Source of the DNA: an uncultured Draconibacterium sp.
GTDB taxonomy: Bacteria > Bacteroidota > Bacteroidia > Bacteroidales > Prolixibacteraceae
Length of the DNA stretch: 64,000 nucleotides
Direction of reading: 5' to 3'
Assembly: GCF_963674925.1 (NCBI RefSeq)
Contig: NZ_OY771647.1
Location: 1 to 64,000, forward strand
The notes under the pieces were generated by a model. It worked only from the letters and a program-made list of their open reading frames with translations, was not told where the DNA came from and searched no databases. The position numbers and the translations under genes are program-made. Below, piece by piece: positions 34,501 to 42,458 of the stretch. Within the stretch, counting starts at the first letter, position 1, and every line of letters starts with the position of its first letter.

Positions 34501-35340
34501 AATGGTAATTATTCGGCCACCGAATACCTCGATGACGGATCACAACTACAGGTAAATATTCAGCTTGAGAATGGGAACTGCAGCATCAATTTTACAGGTA
34601 GCGCAAAAGTGCACAAGGGAAATATGAATGCCACTGAAGCGATTGTAAAAAGTGTAAGTATTTATGTGCTCCGGCTTTTACTAAACGAAACCATCCCGTT
34701 GAACGATGGTCTTTTGGAACCTGTAGAGTTTATACTTCCGACAGGATTGTTGAATCCGGATTTTGATGATGATCCTTCAAAATGTCCGGCCGTGGTTGGC
34801 GGAAATGTGGAAATCAGCCAACGTTTAACCGACACGCTGCTAAAAGCTTTTGGCGTTGTGGCAGCCAGCCAGGGAACCATGAACAACACACTGTTTGGCA
34901 ACAAGAATTTTGGCTACTACGAAACCATTTGCGGTGGTTGCGGTGCCGGAAACGGTTTTAATGGGGCCAGCGCTGTTCATCACCACATGACAAATACGCG
35001 TATTACCGATCCGGAAATAATGGAACACCGCTACCCGGTTCGTCTGGAAGAGTTCAGCATTCGGAAAAACTCCGGAGGCATTGGCAAATGGCATGGTGGC
35101 GACGGCGTAAAACGGGTACTAAAATTCCGGGAGCCGGTAAATCTTTCCGTTCTCACCCAACGCCGAAAGTCGGGGCCTTTTGGCTTAAAAGGAGGAGACG
35201 ACGGAAAACCGGGATGCCAAAAAGTAGTTCGTGCCAATGGCGAAGCAATCGTTCTTGATTCCATTCAAAATATAAATGTGGAACAAGGCGATACTTTTAT
35301 TATTGAAACTCCGGGAGGCGGTGGTTATGGAACAGAATAA
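31585..35340 (+). CDS. 5-oxoprolinase / hydantoinase A-B fusion
   Basis: A 1251-residue protein. The HyuA half (about 1-690) contains the actin-like ATP-binding segments FVDTGGTFTDCIGID and FDMGGTSTDVSRIDG and GSTKGTNALLENKGAKT; the HyuB half (about 735-1250) has LLQRTALSVNIKERLDFSCAL, NHPKYGGSHLPDVT and RRKSGPFGLKGG. The fusion has the size of ATP-dependent 5-oxoprolinases, which open 5-oxoproline to glutamate, or N-methylhydantoinases. Clustering with an Nramp-like and a DUF819 transporter fits uptake of the substrate. Exact lactam not determined. Confidence 0.92.
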   Translation: MANKYFQLFVDTGGTFTDCIGIDETGTEYRQKVLSSSSLRSTIEKVISAKQCVIADSWNLHRDIFKGFSFRLLQQITTGSKVVSFDVQHNILQLDTPCLTPEMKGSNFELTSYEEAPVLGARLITQTGLNEAFPELHLKLGSTKGTNALLENKGAKTLFIVTKGFADLLEIGNQARPDIFAMNVEKSRQLTHQIIEVDERIDSSGKVLKTLDFDDLKKKLNAVDLNEIESVAIALMNAYLNPEHEHQLAQLLKDMGFSFVSQSTELSPLIKILNRAETAVVNAYLSPIIHNYVNRITEKTGRNLFQIMTSAGGLVSADKFHPKDSLLSGPAGGVVGARKIGGKEGYAKLITFDMGGTSTDVSRIDGEFDYRYELQVGDARINSPAIAIETVAAGGGSICGFDGYKLFVGPESAGAYPGPACYGAGGPLTITDVNLLLNRLDASQFGIPVFRNEAKKRLEELLVSMGKSTGEKPSAITVLNGFIAIANEIMAGAIRKISITKGYDPKDFALVAFGGAGGLHTCDIAEILGIQNILLPKDAGLLSAYGIGNASVERFAEKQVLQNLKEVENLLPDWFNEIETEATKKLQNEGFNTDYINIRQRMVFMRFAGQDSSLEIHFSDIEQLVADFHQQYQKIYGHTVSNRTIEIEAIRVLAAVETSDKETIIASKTSYLPEPLKTTDNGTPVFVRNKLKAGAQINGPALFLDSFSTTFVKSGWSLELQHTGTAILKSQTRNRQAETKQNRETELELFTNRFMAIAENMGALLQRTALSVNIKERLDFSCALLDKDGRLVANAPHIPVHLGGLGVCVRELIKHFEFKEGDTIVTNHPKYGGSHLPDVTLVSPVFYGGERVGFVVNRAHHSEIGGISPGSMPPNAKNLEEEGVCIAPFYVVKNGQPDWDGMRKILLNCKFPTRSVEENLADLNAALAANKNGSEALIDLIHKHGKETVQNYLDLLRDHAAQKMKATLQKFENGNYSATEYLDDGSQLQVNIQLENGNCSINFTGSAKVHKGNMNATEAIVKSVSIYVLRLLLNETIPLNDGLLEPVEFILPTGLLNPDFDDDPSKCPAVVGGNVEISQRLTDTLLKAFGVVAASQGTMNNTLFGNKNFGYYETICGGCGAGNGFNGASAVHHHMTNTRITDPEIMEHRYPVRLEEFSIRKNSGGIGKWHGGDGVKRVLKFREPVNLSVLTQRRKSGPFGLKGGDDGKPGCQKVVRANGEAIVLDSIQNINVEQGDTFIIETPGGGGYGTE

Positions 35341-35423
35341 TATTTTAATGAAAACAATTAGCGGTTTGTAGTTTCTCCTCATTCTGATATCTTTACCACC
35401 CGATAAGGGAAATATTTAAAAGT

Positions 35424-36578
35424 ATGGAAACACCGTTTCTGGCGTTGATTATTCTGTTTGTTATCACTCCTGTTCTGGTTATTTATCTTGAAGGGAAGTT
35501 TTCTATCCTAAAGAAAATTGGTGCCGTGCTGATTTGTTACGGTGTTGGTTTAATTATTGGCAATATGGGCGTACTGCCTCACGGGGCCGAGAAATACCAG
35601 AACATGCTCACCGATATTACCATTCCGCTGGCCTTGCCCTTAATTCTTTTTTCGGTTGATGTACGGTCGTGGTTTAAAATGGCACGATCGGCTTTTTTGG
35701 CGCTTGTAACAGGATTGATCTCGGTGTTGTTGATTATAATTATCGGTTATTTTATTTTCCGAAACGACATTGAAAACATCTGGCAGGTGGCCGGAATGCT
35801 GGTAGGTGTATACACTGGCGGAACACCTAATATGGCCGCCATGAAAACAGCTTTAAACGTTTCGCAGGAGTTGTACATTATGACTCACACTTACGACATG
35901 ACACTGGGTGCCATATACCTGGTTTTTATTCTTTCCATCGGGCAGAAAGTATTTCTGTGGTTTTTGCCGCCTTTTAAACCGCTTAAAACCGAAGACACAG
36001 GCGTTGCAGAAATGAATATGGAAGAAGAGTTTGAATCGTACGACGGGATGTTGAAAAAAAAGACCCTACTTCCATTAATCGGTGCATTTGGAATTTCGGT
36101 GGCTATTCTGGGTGTGAGTTATGGTATCAGTTTGCTTTTACCTAAAGAATACCAAACAGCCGTAGTTATTCTGTTGATCACCACTTTTGGAATTGCCTTT
36201 TCGTTTATACCCAAAATAAAAGCCATAAAAAAGACCTTTCAGCTGGGCATGTACCTCATTCTTATTTTTTGTTTAACCGTTGCTTCCATGGCCGACATCA
36301 GCAAATTATCGAACATTTCCTTTTCGTTGTTTTACTACGTGGCTCTGGCTGTTTACGGATCGCACCTTATTCACATAGCTCTGGCCCGTATGTTTAAAAT
36401 TGATGCCGATACGGTGATCATTTCAACCAGCGCACTAATTTGCTCGCCACCTTTTGTTCCGGTGGTTGCCGGCGCATTAAAAAACCGCCAGGTTATTTTA
36501 ACCGGACTGGTTGTAGGAATCGCCGGTTACGCCGTTGGAAATTATTTGGGAGTTCTTATTGCTTATATACTAAAATAG
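35424..36578 (+). CDS. DUF819-family membrane protein, second copy
   Basis: A 384-residue polytopic protein of the same family as the gene at 24035, with matched segments VGVYTGGTPNMAAMKTAL and CSPPFVPVVAGALKNRQVILTGLVVGIAGYAVGNYLG; the two proteins are only distantly related. It follows the oxoprolinase gene by 83 bases without a visible promoter or terminator in between, so it may belong to the same transcript. A role in uptake of the oxoprolinase substrate is an inference from position. Confidence 0.85.
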   Translation: METPFLALIILFVITPVLVIYLEGKFSILKKIGAVLICYGVGLIIGNMGVLPHGAEKYQNMLTDITIPLALPLILFSVDVRSWFKMARSAFLALVTGLISVLLIIIIGYFIFRNDIENIWQVAGMLVGVYTGGTPNMAAMKTALNVSQELYIMTHTYDMTLGAIYLVFILSIGQKVFLWFLPPFKPLKTEDTGVAEMNMEEEFESYDGMLKKKTLLPLIGAFGISVAILGVSYGISLLLPKEYQTAVVILLITTFGIAFSFIPKIKAIKKTFQLGMYLILIFCLTVASMADISKLSNISFSLFYYVALAVYGSHLIHIALARMFKIDADTVIISTSALICSPPFVPVVAGALKNRQVILTGLVVGIAGYAVGNYLGVLIAYILK

Positions 36579-36593
36579 CAAGACCTTTTAGTT

Positions 36594-36665
36594 GGCAGTC
36601 GCAGCACCAAGAACCCAGCATCAAGCACCAAGAATCAAGAAACCAGCATCAAGAAACCAGCATCC
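36594..36665. repeat. Short degenerate direct repeats
   Basis: Repeated units related to AACCAGCATCAAG and CACCAAGAA, with AACCAGCATC at 36641-36650 and again from 36655, between the stops of two convergent genes. Looks like a low-complexity intergenic tract of the kind scattered in Bacteroidota genomes. Confidence 0.5.
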
Positions 36666-36669
36666 GGCT

Positions 36670-37914
36670 TTACAACTCGGCAAAGTTCTCCCAGATATCT
36701 CCCATCATTTCCTGCGAAACAGTAAGCGCATTGCTGCGCCATTTTTCCGATGGAGGATAAAACATTTCGTAATAACCGGCCAATGCTTTTAAACTGTCCT
36801 TTTCTGATTTATACCCGTAATGTGCGCCCTGGTTTTCGGCAATAGAAATGTGTGCCGATTTTACCGCACCAATAGTCGAGCCGGTATTTAAAGTGCCAAA
36901 TTCCATCAACATGGGAATCGAGGTTTTTCCGGGCAGCAAATCGCCAATAAATTCAACAAACTGACCATGTACCGTGTAAAAGTCATCCGAGTCGCCCCAA
37001 TCGATTTGGTAGCCTTTAAATACCTCCTCGGTTTTTGCTTTTAATTCCGGATCATCGATTGGATTCGGGAACAGATGCAACTCTCCCCGCTCGCCAAAAC
37101 CGGTGTGCAAATCGAGGTTTAAGAGCGTGGAATATGGAGCTGCAATGTCGGTTAATACCTCCGACATGATTGCCACCTGTTGCTCAAAATCGTGGCCACC
37201 AAAATAAATTCCTTCCTGAAATTCGTACTGACCCTGCGCAAAAGCCTGTAACAAAGCCGGCATCCCCTTTCGGGCAATTTGATTAACAGCCGTTACCAAA
37301 AAAAATTTGTTGCTAACACTGTTCATGTTCAGCTTCCCTTTGGGCGTAAGCATATCGTAAAGCGCCACAAAACCATCGTTTTTGGTTTCAAAAAGTGATT
37401 TATCGGTACTGTAATTTCGGTTCAGATCGACGTTATTTTCGGTAAAACGCCGCTGGTGTTTAAAGCCCCAGGCATTTAATCCATGCACCAACAAAACTCC
37501 GGTATTATTAAACATTTCAGGCTTAAAAAAATCGGCCATTAGTTGTTGCTGCACCGCACTACCCACAAAGCCTTCAATGCCATGCGTGCCGGAGCAAATC
37601 ATCACCAGTTTTTCGGTGGAGTCGTTTGCAGGGATGTAGCAAAAATCGATGGTTAAACCGGTGTCGGTTTTACTTTCTACCGACCGCGAAAATATGGCCA
37701 CACTATCAAACCGCGTTTTCATGGAATTGGCTTGCGCTCTGAACGCTGCCCGACAATCTTCCCACGAGTTCTGGTAATAAGCCAGTTTTGCTTTGTCAAC
37801 CGTTACATCTGGATCGGTGGGCGAATAGGAATTAAAGCTCACATACGCGTACCCCAACACGAATACAACCAAAACAACGATGGTTACTCCGGCAACTTTT
37901 AGAAATTTTTTCAT
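36670..37914 (-). CDS. DUF2817 protein, M14-like metallopeptidase fold
   Basis: A 414-residue protein with a membrane-anchoring N-terminal helix (about 7-29) and a DUF2817 domain. The segment MICSGTHGIEGFVGSAVQQ (near 130) with a His and Glu, and the later NLDLHTGFGERGELHLF (with His), form the zinc-site pattern of M14-type carboxypeptidase relatives. DUF2817 members are probable amidases or peptidases; the substrate is unknown. Convergent with the DUF819 gene; a 67-residue gene lies upstream on the same strand. Confidence 0.85.
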   Translation of the reverse strand: MKKFLKVAGVTIVVLVVFVLGYAYVSFNSYSPTDPDVTVDKAKLAYYQNSWEDCRAAFRAQANSMKTRFDSVAIFSRSVESKTDTGLTIDFCYIPANDSTEKLVMICSGTHGIEGFVGSAVQQQLMADFFKPEMFNNTGVLLVHGLNAWGFKHQRRFTENNVDLNRNYSTDKSLFETKNDGFVALYDMLTPKGKLNMNSVSNKFFLVTAVNQIARKGMPALLQAFAQGQYEFQEGIYFGGHDFEQQVAIMSEVLTDIAAPYSTLLNLDLHTGFGERGELHLFPNPIDDPELKAKTEEVFKGYQIDWGDSDDFYTVHGQFVEFIGDLLPGKTSIPMLMEFGTLNTGSTIGAVKSAHISIAENQGAHYGYKSEKDSLKALAGYYEMFYPPSEKWRSNALTVSQEMMGDIWENFAEL

Positions 37915-37923
37915 AGCAAATTT

Positions 37924-38127
37924 TTAGATTACAAACTTTACAAGCCGGTCTTCAATCATCTGTTGCAGCTGGCGAAGCAAAGCCTGTTCGTGTCGGTCAA
38001 TATAACCATCCTCGGTAGCAATATTTATAATCTTGTCGTAATCGTCGCGCGAAATCTTTTGATCGGCAATTGCTTTTTCAATGATTTCTCTTAAGCGGAT
38101 CGAACTTTCACTTACTTCTTCTTTCAT
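37924..38127 (-). CDS. Small cytosolic protein, unknown function
   Basis: A 67-residue, highly charged, helical protein (MKEEVSESSIRLREIIEKAI, then ISRDDYDKIINIATEDGYIDRHEQALL). The DGYIDRHEQ stretch resembles a short TerB-type or EF-hand-like segment, but evidence is thin. It lies 9 bases upstream of the DUF2817 gene on the same strand and probably shares its transcript. Confidence 0.65.
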   Translation of the reverse strand: MKEEVSESSIRLREIIEKAIADQKISRDDYDKIINIATEDGYIDRHEQALLRQLQQMIEDRLVKFVI

Positions 38128-38391
38128 AATTTATAACTGTTTATTTCTAATGGAACTCGTCGCGAACAATCAGGACTTGTTACATCAGATTGCTGTTTTG
38201 ATAACTAGGTGCAAATTCATTTATTGTTCAACATATTTACTAAAAATAGAAATTCATCTTACAATATACAAATACCCTACATACATCACTACTCTGCTAG
38301 TTTACAACAAAATAAATCTGTTCCCGTTAAAAACCGAATTCTTAAAAACTATTAAATTCTTACTTTCTCTTCATTAAGCTCGTACAAATTG

Positions 38392-38399
38392 TACCTTTG
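38392..38399 (+). promoter_or_regulatory. -7 promoter element of gpsA
   Basis: TACCTTTG fits TAnnTTTG; no exact TTG at the -33 distance. It lies 20 bases before the ATG at 38419. The in-frame upstream TTG at 38389 overlaps it and is therefore unlikely as a start codon. The rest of the 38128-38390 gap shows nothing recognisable. Confidence 0.5.
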
Positions 38400-38418
38400 C
38401 ACGTTATTTATCACGGAA

Positions 38419-39414
38419 ATGAATTTAAAAACAGATAAAGTTGGCATAATTGGGAGTGGTAGCTGGGCAACGGCTTTGGCGAAAATTCTGTTAGAAAACG
38501 TAAACGAGATTAACTGGTATTTTCGTAAGCAATCAACCATCGAAACGTTCAAAAAGAACAAACACAATCCGCGTTATTTGCACGAAGTTGAGTTTGATAC
38601 CTCAAAAATTAATTTCTGCGACGATATAAATTGTATCATTGAGCATTCCGATATACTTATTATAGCCGTTCCTTCGGCATTCCTTCCTACCGTATTAGAC
38701 GGTGTTGAAGATCTTTCGGGTAAATACATCTTATCAGGGGTTAAAGGAATTGTTACCGACGAAAACCTTTTGGTGGCTGAATATTTGCAAAAGTATTTTA
38801 ATGTCGATCATGATATGATTGGTGTTTTGGCCGGTCCGTGTCATGCCGAAGAAGTTGCGCGCGAAAAGCTCTCCTACCTTACCGTGGCCTGCACCACCGA
38901 AGAAAAGGCGATGAAATTCACACAGCTTATTGAGTGCGATTATATTTACACTTCGGCCTCGGATGATATTTGGGGAACCGAATATGCCGCTGTACTGAAG
39001 AACGTTATTGCCATTGCCGCCGGTATTGCACACGGGCAACGTTTTGGCGACAATTTTCATGCTGTGCTCGTTTCGCGGGCTATCCAGGAAATAAAACGTT
39101 TTGTTGACCAGGTGCATCCTATTAACCGCGACATAAAAGCCCCGGCCTATCTGGGCGACCTTATGGTAACGGCTTACTCGCAATTTAGCCGAAACCGGAC
39201 TTTTGGATCAATGATAGGAAAAGGTTATTCAGTAAAAGCTGCGCAATTGGAGTTGAATATGGTTGCAGAGGGTTATTATGCTACAAAATCGATTTATCAG
39301 ATTAACCAGCAGTACAAAGTTGATATGCCCATTTGCGAGGCGGCTTACAAAATACTTTACGACAAAATCCCTCCACATAAGGTGTTTGGCGAGCTGACCA
39401 GGAAATTGTGTTGA
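38419..39414 (+). CDS. gpsA: NAD(P)H-dependent glycerol-3-phosphate dehydrogenase
   Basis: Reduces dihydroxyacetone phosphate to sn-glycerol-3-phosphate, the backbone of phospholipids. The 331-residue protein has the Rossmann loop IGSGSWATALA at the N-terminus, LAGPCHAEEVA with the substrate-binding region, and the catalytic Lys in the YAAVLKNVIAIAAGIAHG segment. The choice of ATG at 38419 restores the usual N-terminus. It converges with the CDP-alcohol phosphatidyltransferase gene, and the two are functionally linked through phospholipid synthesis. Confidence 0.95.
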   Translation: MNLKTDKVGIIGSGSWATALAKILLENVNEINWYFRKQSTIETFKKNKHNPRYLHEVEFDTSKINFCDDINCIIEHSDILIIAVPSAFLPTVLDGVEDLSGKYILSGVKGIVTDENLLVAEYLQKYFNVDHDMIGVLAGPCHAEEVAREKLSYLTVACTTEEKAMKFTQLIECDYIYTSASDDIWGTEYAAVLKNVIAIAAGIAHGQRFGDNFHAVLVSRAIQEIKRFVDQVHPINRDIKAPAYLGDLMVTAYSQFSRNRTFGSMIGKGYSVKAAQLELNMVAEGYYATKSIYQINQQYKVDMPICEAAYKILYDKIPPHKVFGELTRKLC

Positions 39415-39437
39415 ACGTATTTAATATCCCCCATTCA

Positions 39438-40046
39438 TTAATTTAACACAGTGGAACTTCTATCTGATTTACACTGTTTTCTATCCTTTAACACCCAGTA
39501 AATCCCCCTGGCATTGGAACATTTTTCTTTTAATACCAACATGGTGGTTATCAGTTCCAATTCTGCCAAAACGCCAAATCCCATTGCAAAATAATAGTAC
39601 GCCGGAAAGAACCCGACAAAGAACCACAAGATGAAAAGTACTCCTTGCAAATAACCAGTTGTTTTAAACGAATAAAGGTGGAGACTCGAAAAGGTTCCGA
39701 ACTTATAAATATGAATAATCTGAGAAAGAACCAGCAACAAAATAAACAGATATAAAATCCCCCCATGAGCATTGAGGTCATCACGTTTAAATACGAACAA
39801 ACCGTAAAAAGCCAGTAGATAAGTTCCATAGTCTGCGAGCGAATCAAGACGCGCACCAAACTGGGTTACCATATTAAAAGTCCGGGCAATAAAACCATCC
39901 AGAAAATCGGTAAAAAGGTTAATTGCAATAAAAATTGAAAATAGATTCTCATTCTTCCGAAAAAGCAGGAATAAAACAAATGGAAAGATAAAAAGGCGGT
40001 ATGCACTCAGTGCGTTCGGAATATTATAGATTTTTTCCTTCACCAT
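39438..40046 (-). CDS. CDP-alcohol phosphatidyltransferase
   Basis: A 202-residue integral membrane enzyme with five to six helices and the full CDP-alcohol motif D-G-x2-A-R-x8-G-x3-D-x3-D (DGFIARTF...GARLDSLAD, near residues 49-71). It would join an alcohol such as glycerol-3-phosphate or inositol to CDP-diacylglycerol. The true acceptor cannot be read from sequence; phosphatidylglycerophosphate synthase is one possibility. Tail-to-tail with gpsA. Confidence 0.88.
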   Translation of the reverse strand: MVKEKIYNIPNALSAYRLFIFPFVLFLLFRKNENLFSIFIAINLFTDFLDGFIARTFNMVTQFGARLDSLADYGTYLLAFYGLFVFKRDDLNAHGGILYLFILLLVLSQIIHIYKFGTFSSLHLYSFKTTGYLQGVLFILWFFVGFFPAYYYFAMGFGVLAELELITTMLVLKEKCSNARGIYWVLKDRKQCKSDRSSTVLN

Positions 40047-40114
40047 GGCATGATTAGTTTGATGCCTGAAGTTAGCACATTTTTTAATTCCTTAAGATAC
40101 AAAGTTAAGCACAT

Positions 40115-40146
40115 AAAAAATGCCACCCGTAAAACGGATGGCATTT
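40115..40146 (-). terminator. Rho-independent terminator after pgi
   Basis: A 13-base stem with one mismatch, 40118-40130 with 40134-40146, loop of three A, and on the minus strand a run of T. It starts 25 bases after the pgi stop. Confidence 0.85.
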
Positions 40147-40170
40147 CAGAAAATTATGGTGAGAATCTTC

Positions 40171-41817
40171 TTATCTCATAGCTTTCCAGGCATTAATTAA
40201 ACCATTGGTTGATGCATCGTGGCCTGTTACTTTATCGTCGTTGTTCAGTTCCGGCAGAATGGCGTTGGCCAATTGTTTACCCAACTCAACTCCCCACTGA
40301 TCGAAACTGTATATATTCCAGACAATTCCCTGAACAAAGATTTTGTGTTCGTACATGGCAATTAACGATCCCAAAACACGTGGTGTTAATTGTTTCACCA
40401 AAATCGAGTTGGTTGGGATGTTGCCCATGAATATTTTAAACGGTGTCAGTTCTTTGATCTCTGCTTCCGATTTGCCGGCAGCTTTTAATTCAGCAACTAC
40501 CTGTTCTTCGGTTTTTCCTACCATCATTGCTTCGGTTTGTGCAAAGAAATTGGCCAGTAATTTCGGATGATGATCGCCTACTTTATTGTGGTTAATTGCC
40601 GATGCGATAAAGTCGCAGGGAATCAGTTTTGTTCCCTGGTGAATCAGCTGATAAAATGCATGCTGACCGTTTGTTCCGGGTTCTCCCCAGATAATAGGGC
40701 CGGTTTGATAATCCACTTGCTCACCGTTACGGTCAACGTATTTACCGTTACTTTCCATATTTCCTTGTTGGAAATAAGCAGAAAAACGGTGCATATACTG
40801 GTCGTAAGGTAGAATAGCTTCACTTTCTGCACCATAGAAATTGTTATACCAAAGTCCGATCATAGCCAGAATTACCGGGATATTTTTATCGAAATCGGTT
40901 TCGCTGAAATGGTTATCCATGGCATGAGCTCCTTCCAGCAGCTCGATATAATTGTCGTAACCAATGCCCAGCATAATGCTTAAACCAATGGCCGACCACA
41001 ACGAATAACGACCTCCTACCCAGTTCCAGAATCGGAACATATTTGCTGTATCGATACCAAAAGCCGAAACCGCATCTGCATTGGTCGAAACAGCAACAAA
41101 GTGTTTGGCTACGTTCTCAATCTCTTTTGCCGACTCTAAAAACCAGTCTTTAGCCGTGTTGGCATTGGTCATGGTTTCCTGTGTGGTGAATGTTTTAGAT
41201 GCCACAATAAACATCGTTGTTTCCGGATCAACTTCTTTTAGAGTTTCTGCAATGTGCGTTCCGTCAACATTCGATACAAAGTGCAGTTTCAAATGGTTTT
41301 TGTAAGGTTTTAAAGCCTCGGTAACCATTAACGGCCCCAAATCCGATCCGCCGATTCCAATGTTTACCACATCGGTAATTGATTTTCCGGTGTAGCCTTT
41401 CCACTCGCCCGAAATCACTTTTTCGGTAAAACCTTTCATTTGGTCGAGCACTGCATTTACTTCAGGCATTACATCTTCGCCGTCAACAACAATTGGTGTA
41501 TTGCTGCGGTCACGTAACGCCACATGCAGTACTGCACGGTCTTCGGTAGCGTTTATTTTCTGTCCCGAGAACATGGCAGAAATGGCATCTTTTAAACCAC
41601 ACTCTTCAGCCAACTCAATTAAAGCCGCTTTAACCTCATCGTTAACAATGTTTTTCGAGAAGTCGAGCAGGATATCTTCAAATTTCAGTGAGTACTTTTC
41701 AAAGCGGTCTGCATCGGCTGCAAACAGGTCTTTCATATGGGTGCCTTCAAACTCGAAGTACATCTCTTCCAGTTTTTGCCAGGCTTTGGTTTCAATAGGA
41801 TTAATTTTAGGTAACAT
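40171..41817 (-). CDS. pgi: Glucose-6-phosphate isomerase
   Basis: Interconverts glucose-6-phosphate and fructose-6-phosphate in glycolysis. 548 residues, the usual bacterial/eukaryotic length. Visible segments are NIGIGGSDLGP, the substrate-binding VASKTFTTQET, WVGGRYSLWSAIGL (active-site signature), INHNKVG and KQLTPRVLGSLIAMYEH. Monocistronic, ending at a clear terminator. Confidence 0.97.
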   Translation of the reverse strand: MLPKINPIETKAWQKLEEMYFEFEGTHMKDLFAADADRFEKYSLKFEDILLDFSKNIVNDEVKAALIELAEECGLKDAISAMFSGQKINATEDRAVLHVALRDRSNTPIVVDGEDVMPEVNAVLDQMKGFTEKVISGEWKGYTGKSITDVVNIGIGGSDLGPLMVTEALKPYKNHLKLHFVSNVDGTHIAETLKEVDPETTMFIVASKTFTTQETMTNANTAKDWFLESAKEIENVAKHFVAVSTNADAVSAFGIDTANMFRFWNWVGGRYSLWSAIGLSIMLGIGYDNYIELLEGAHAMDNHFSETDFDKNIPVILAMIGLWYNNFYGAESEAILPYDQYMHRFSAYFQQGNMESNGKYVDRNGEQVDYQTGPIIWGEPGTNGQHAFYQLIHQGTKLIPCDFIASAINHNKVGDHHPKLLANFFAQTEAMMVGKTEEQVVAELKAAGKSEAEIKELTPFKIFMGNIPTNSILVKQLTPRVLGSLIAMYEHKIFVQGIVWNIYSFDQWGVELGKQLANAILPELNNDDKVTGHDASTNGLINAWKAMR

Positions 41818-41913
41818 ATTTTTGTTTTAAGCAGGAAGACCGAAGCATGAAGTATTCTTCAAACCTGTTGCTGCAGCCGTCCGATAGTTAATAATCAAGT
41901 TATAGCAATGGGC

Positions 41914-41956
41914 CCTCACCGAGTGAGGCGATCACTATTGTAATTGTACAAAGATA
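41914..41956 (-). promoter_or_regulatory. -7 promoter element and leader hairpin of pgi
   Basis: TATCTTTG (minus strand, 41956-41949) is an exact TAnnTTTG; a TTG at -33 is not clear. The predicted leader is about 125 bases and contains the hairpin CCTCAC-CGA-GTGAGG (41914-41928) near its 5' end. No known riboswitch is recognised. Confidence 0.45.
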
Positions 41957-42032
41957 ATTGATTCTGAAGATTGCAGCTGAAACTTAAAGGAAGGTTAATG
42001 TTGGGTTAAGAAAAAATGTGAGTTCTTTTAAT

Positions 42033-42236
42033 TTAATACATTTTCGGCCGCCACATGGCAGTAATAAGGGCTCCTATTCCAAAAATTAATCCAACGAATA
42101 CAAAGCTACAGCATTTTGTATTTTCCCAATGTTCTATTTTTGCATACGAACCTGTGCCAACTAAAATAAATGAAATAATTAAAAATGAAATCATTAATGC
42201 TTTTCGGGTTTTTGTCATCTTGCCGGTTTTTAACAT
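42033..42236 (-). CDS. Small two-helix membrane protein
   Basis: A 67-residue protein with two hydrophobic helices (about 14-32 and 43-61) separated by IEHWENTKCC and a short C-terminal tail. No family recognised. The ATG at 42218 (MTKTRKALM) is an alternative start. Low complexity of evidence, but the composition is that of a genuine small membrane protein. Confidence 0.5.
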   Translation of the reverse strand: MLKTGKMTKTRKALMISFLIISFILVGTGSYAKIEHWENTKCCSFVFVGLIFGIGALITAMWRPKMY

Positions 42237-42458
42237 TTAACACAACAAAACTATAAACACCAGAAACTTATCCAAATTTTTCATTTTAAAGAATGCATAA
42301 TACAATCATTTTGTAATATTTTTTACCATTTGAAACTCTCTTTTTTACGATTTGAGATACCGGTTTACATTTTGCATTGATTTTCTATCTTTACCCCAAC
42401 TTCTGGCGAGGAATTAAATTGTAATTATGAATCCAGAAGTACAACTCAATCTTAGTAT

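Noticed and set aside
31585..35340. Two separate genes hyuA and hyuB
   Set aside because: The frame is continuous over 1251 codons through the linker region near residue 700-735 with no stop or internal restart signal, so it is a fusion as in 5-oxoprolinases.
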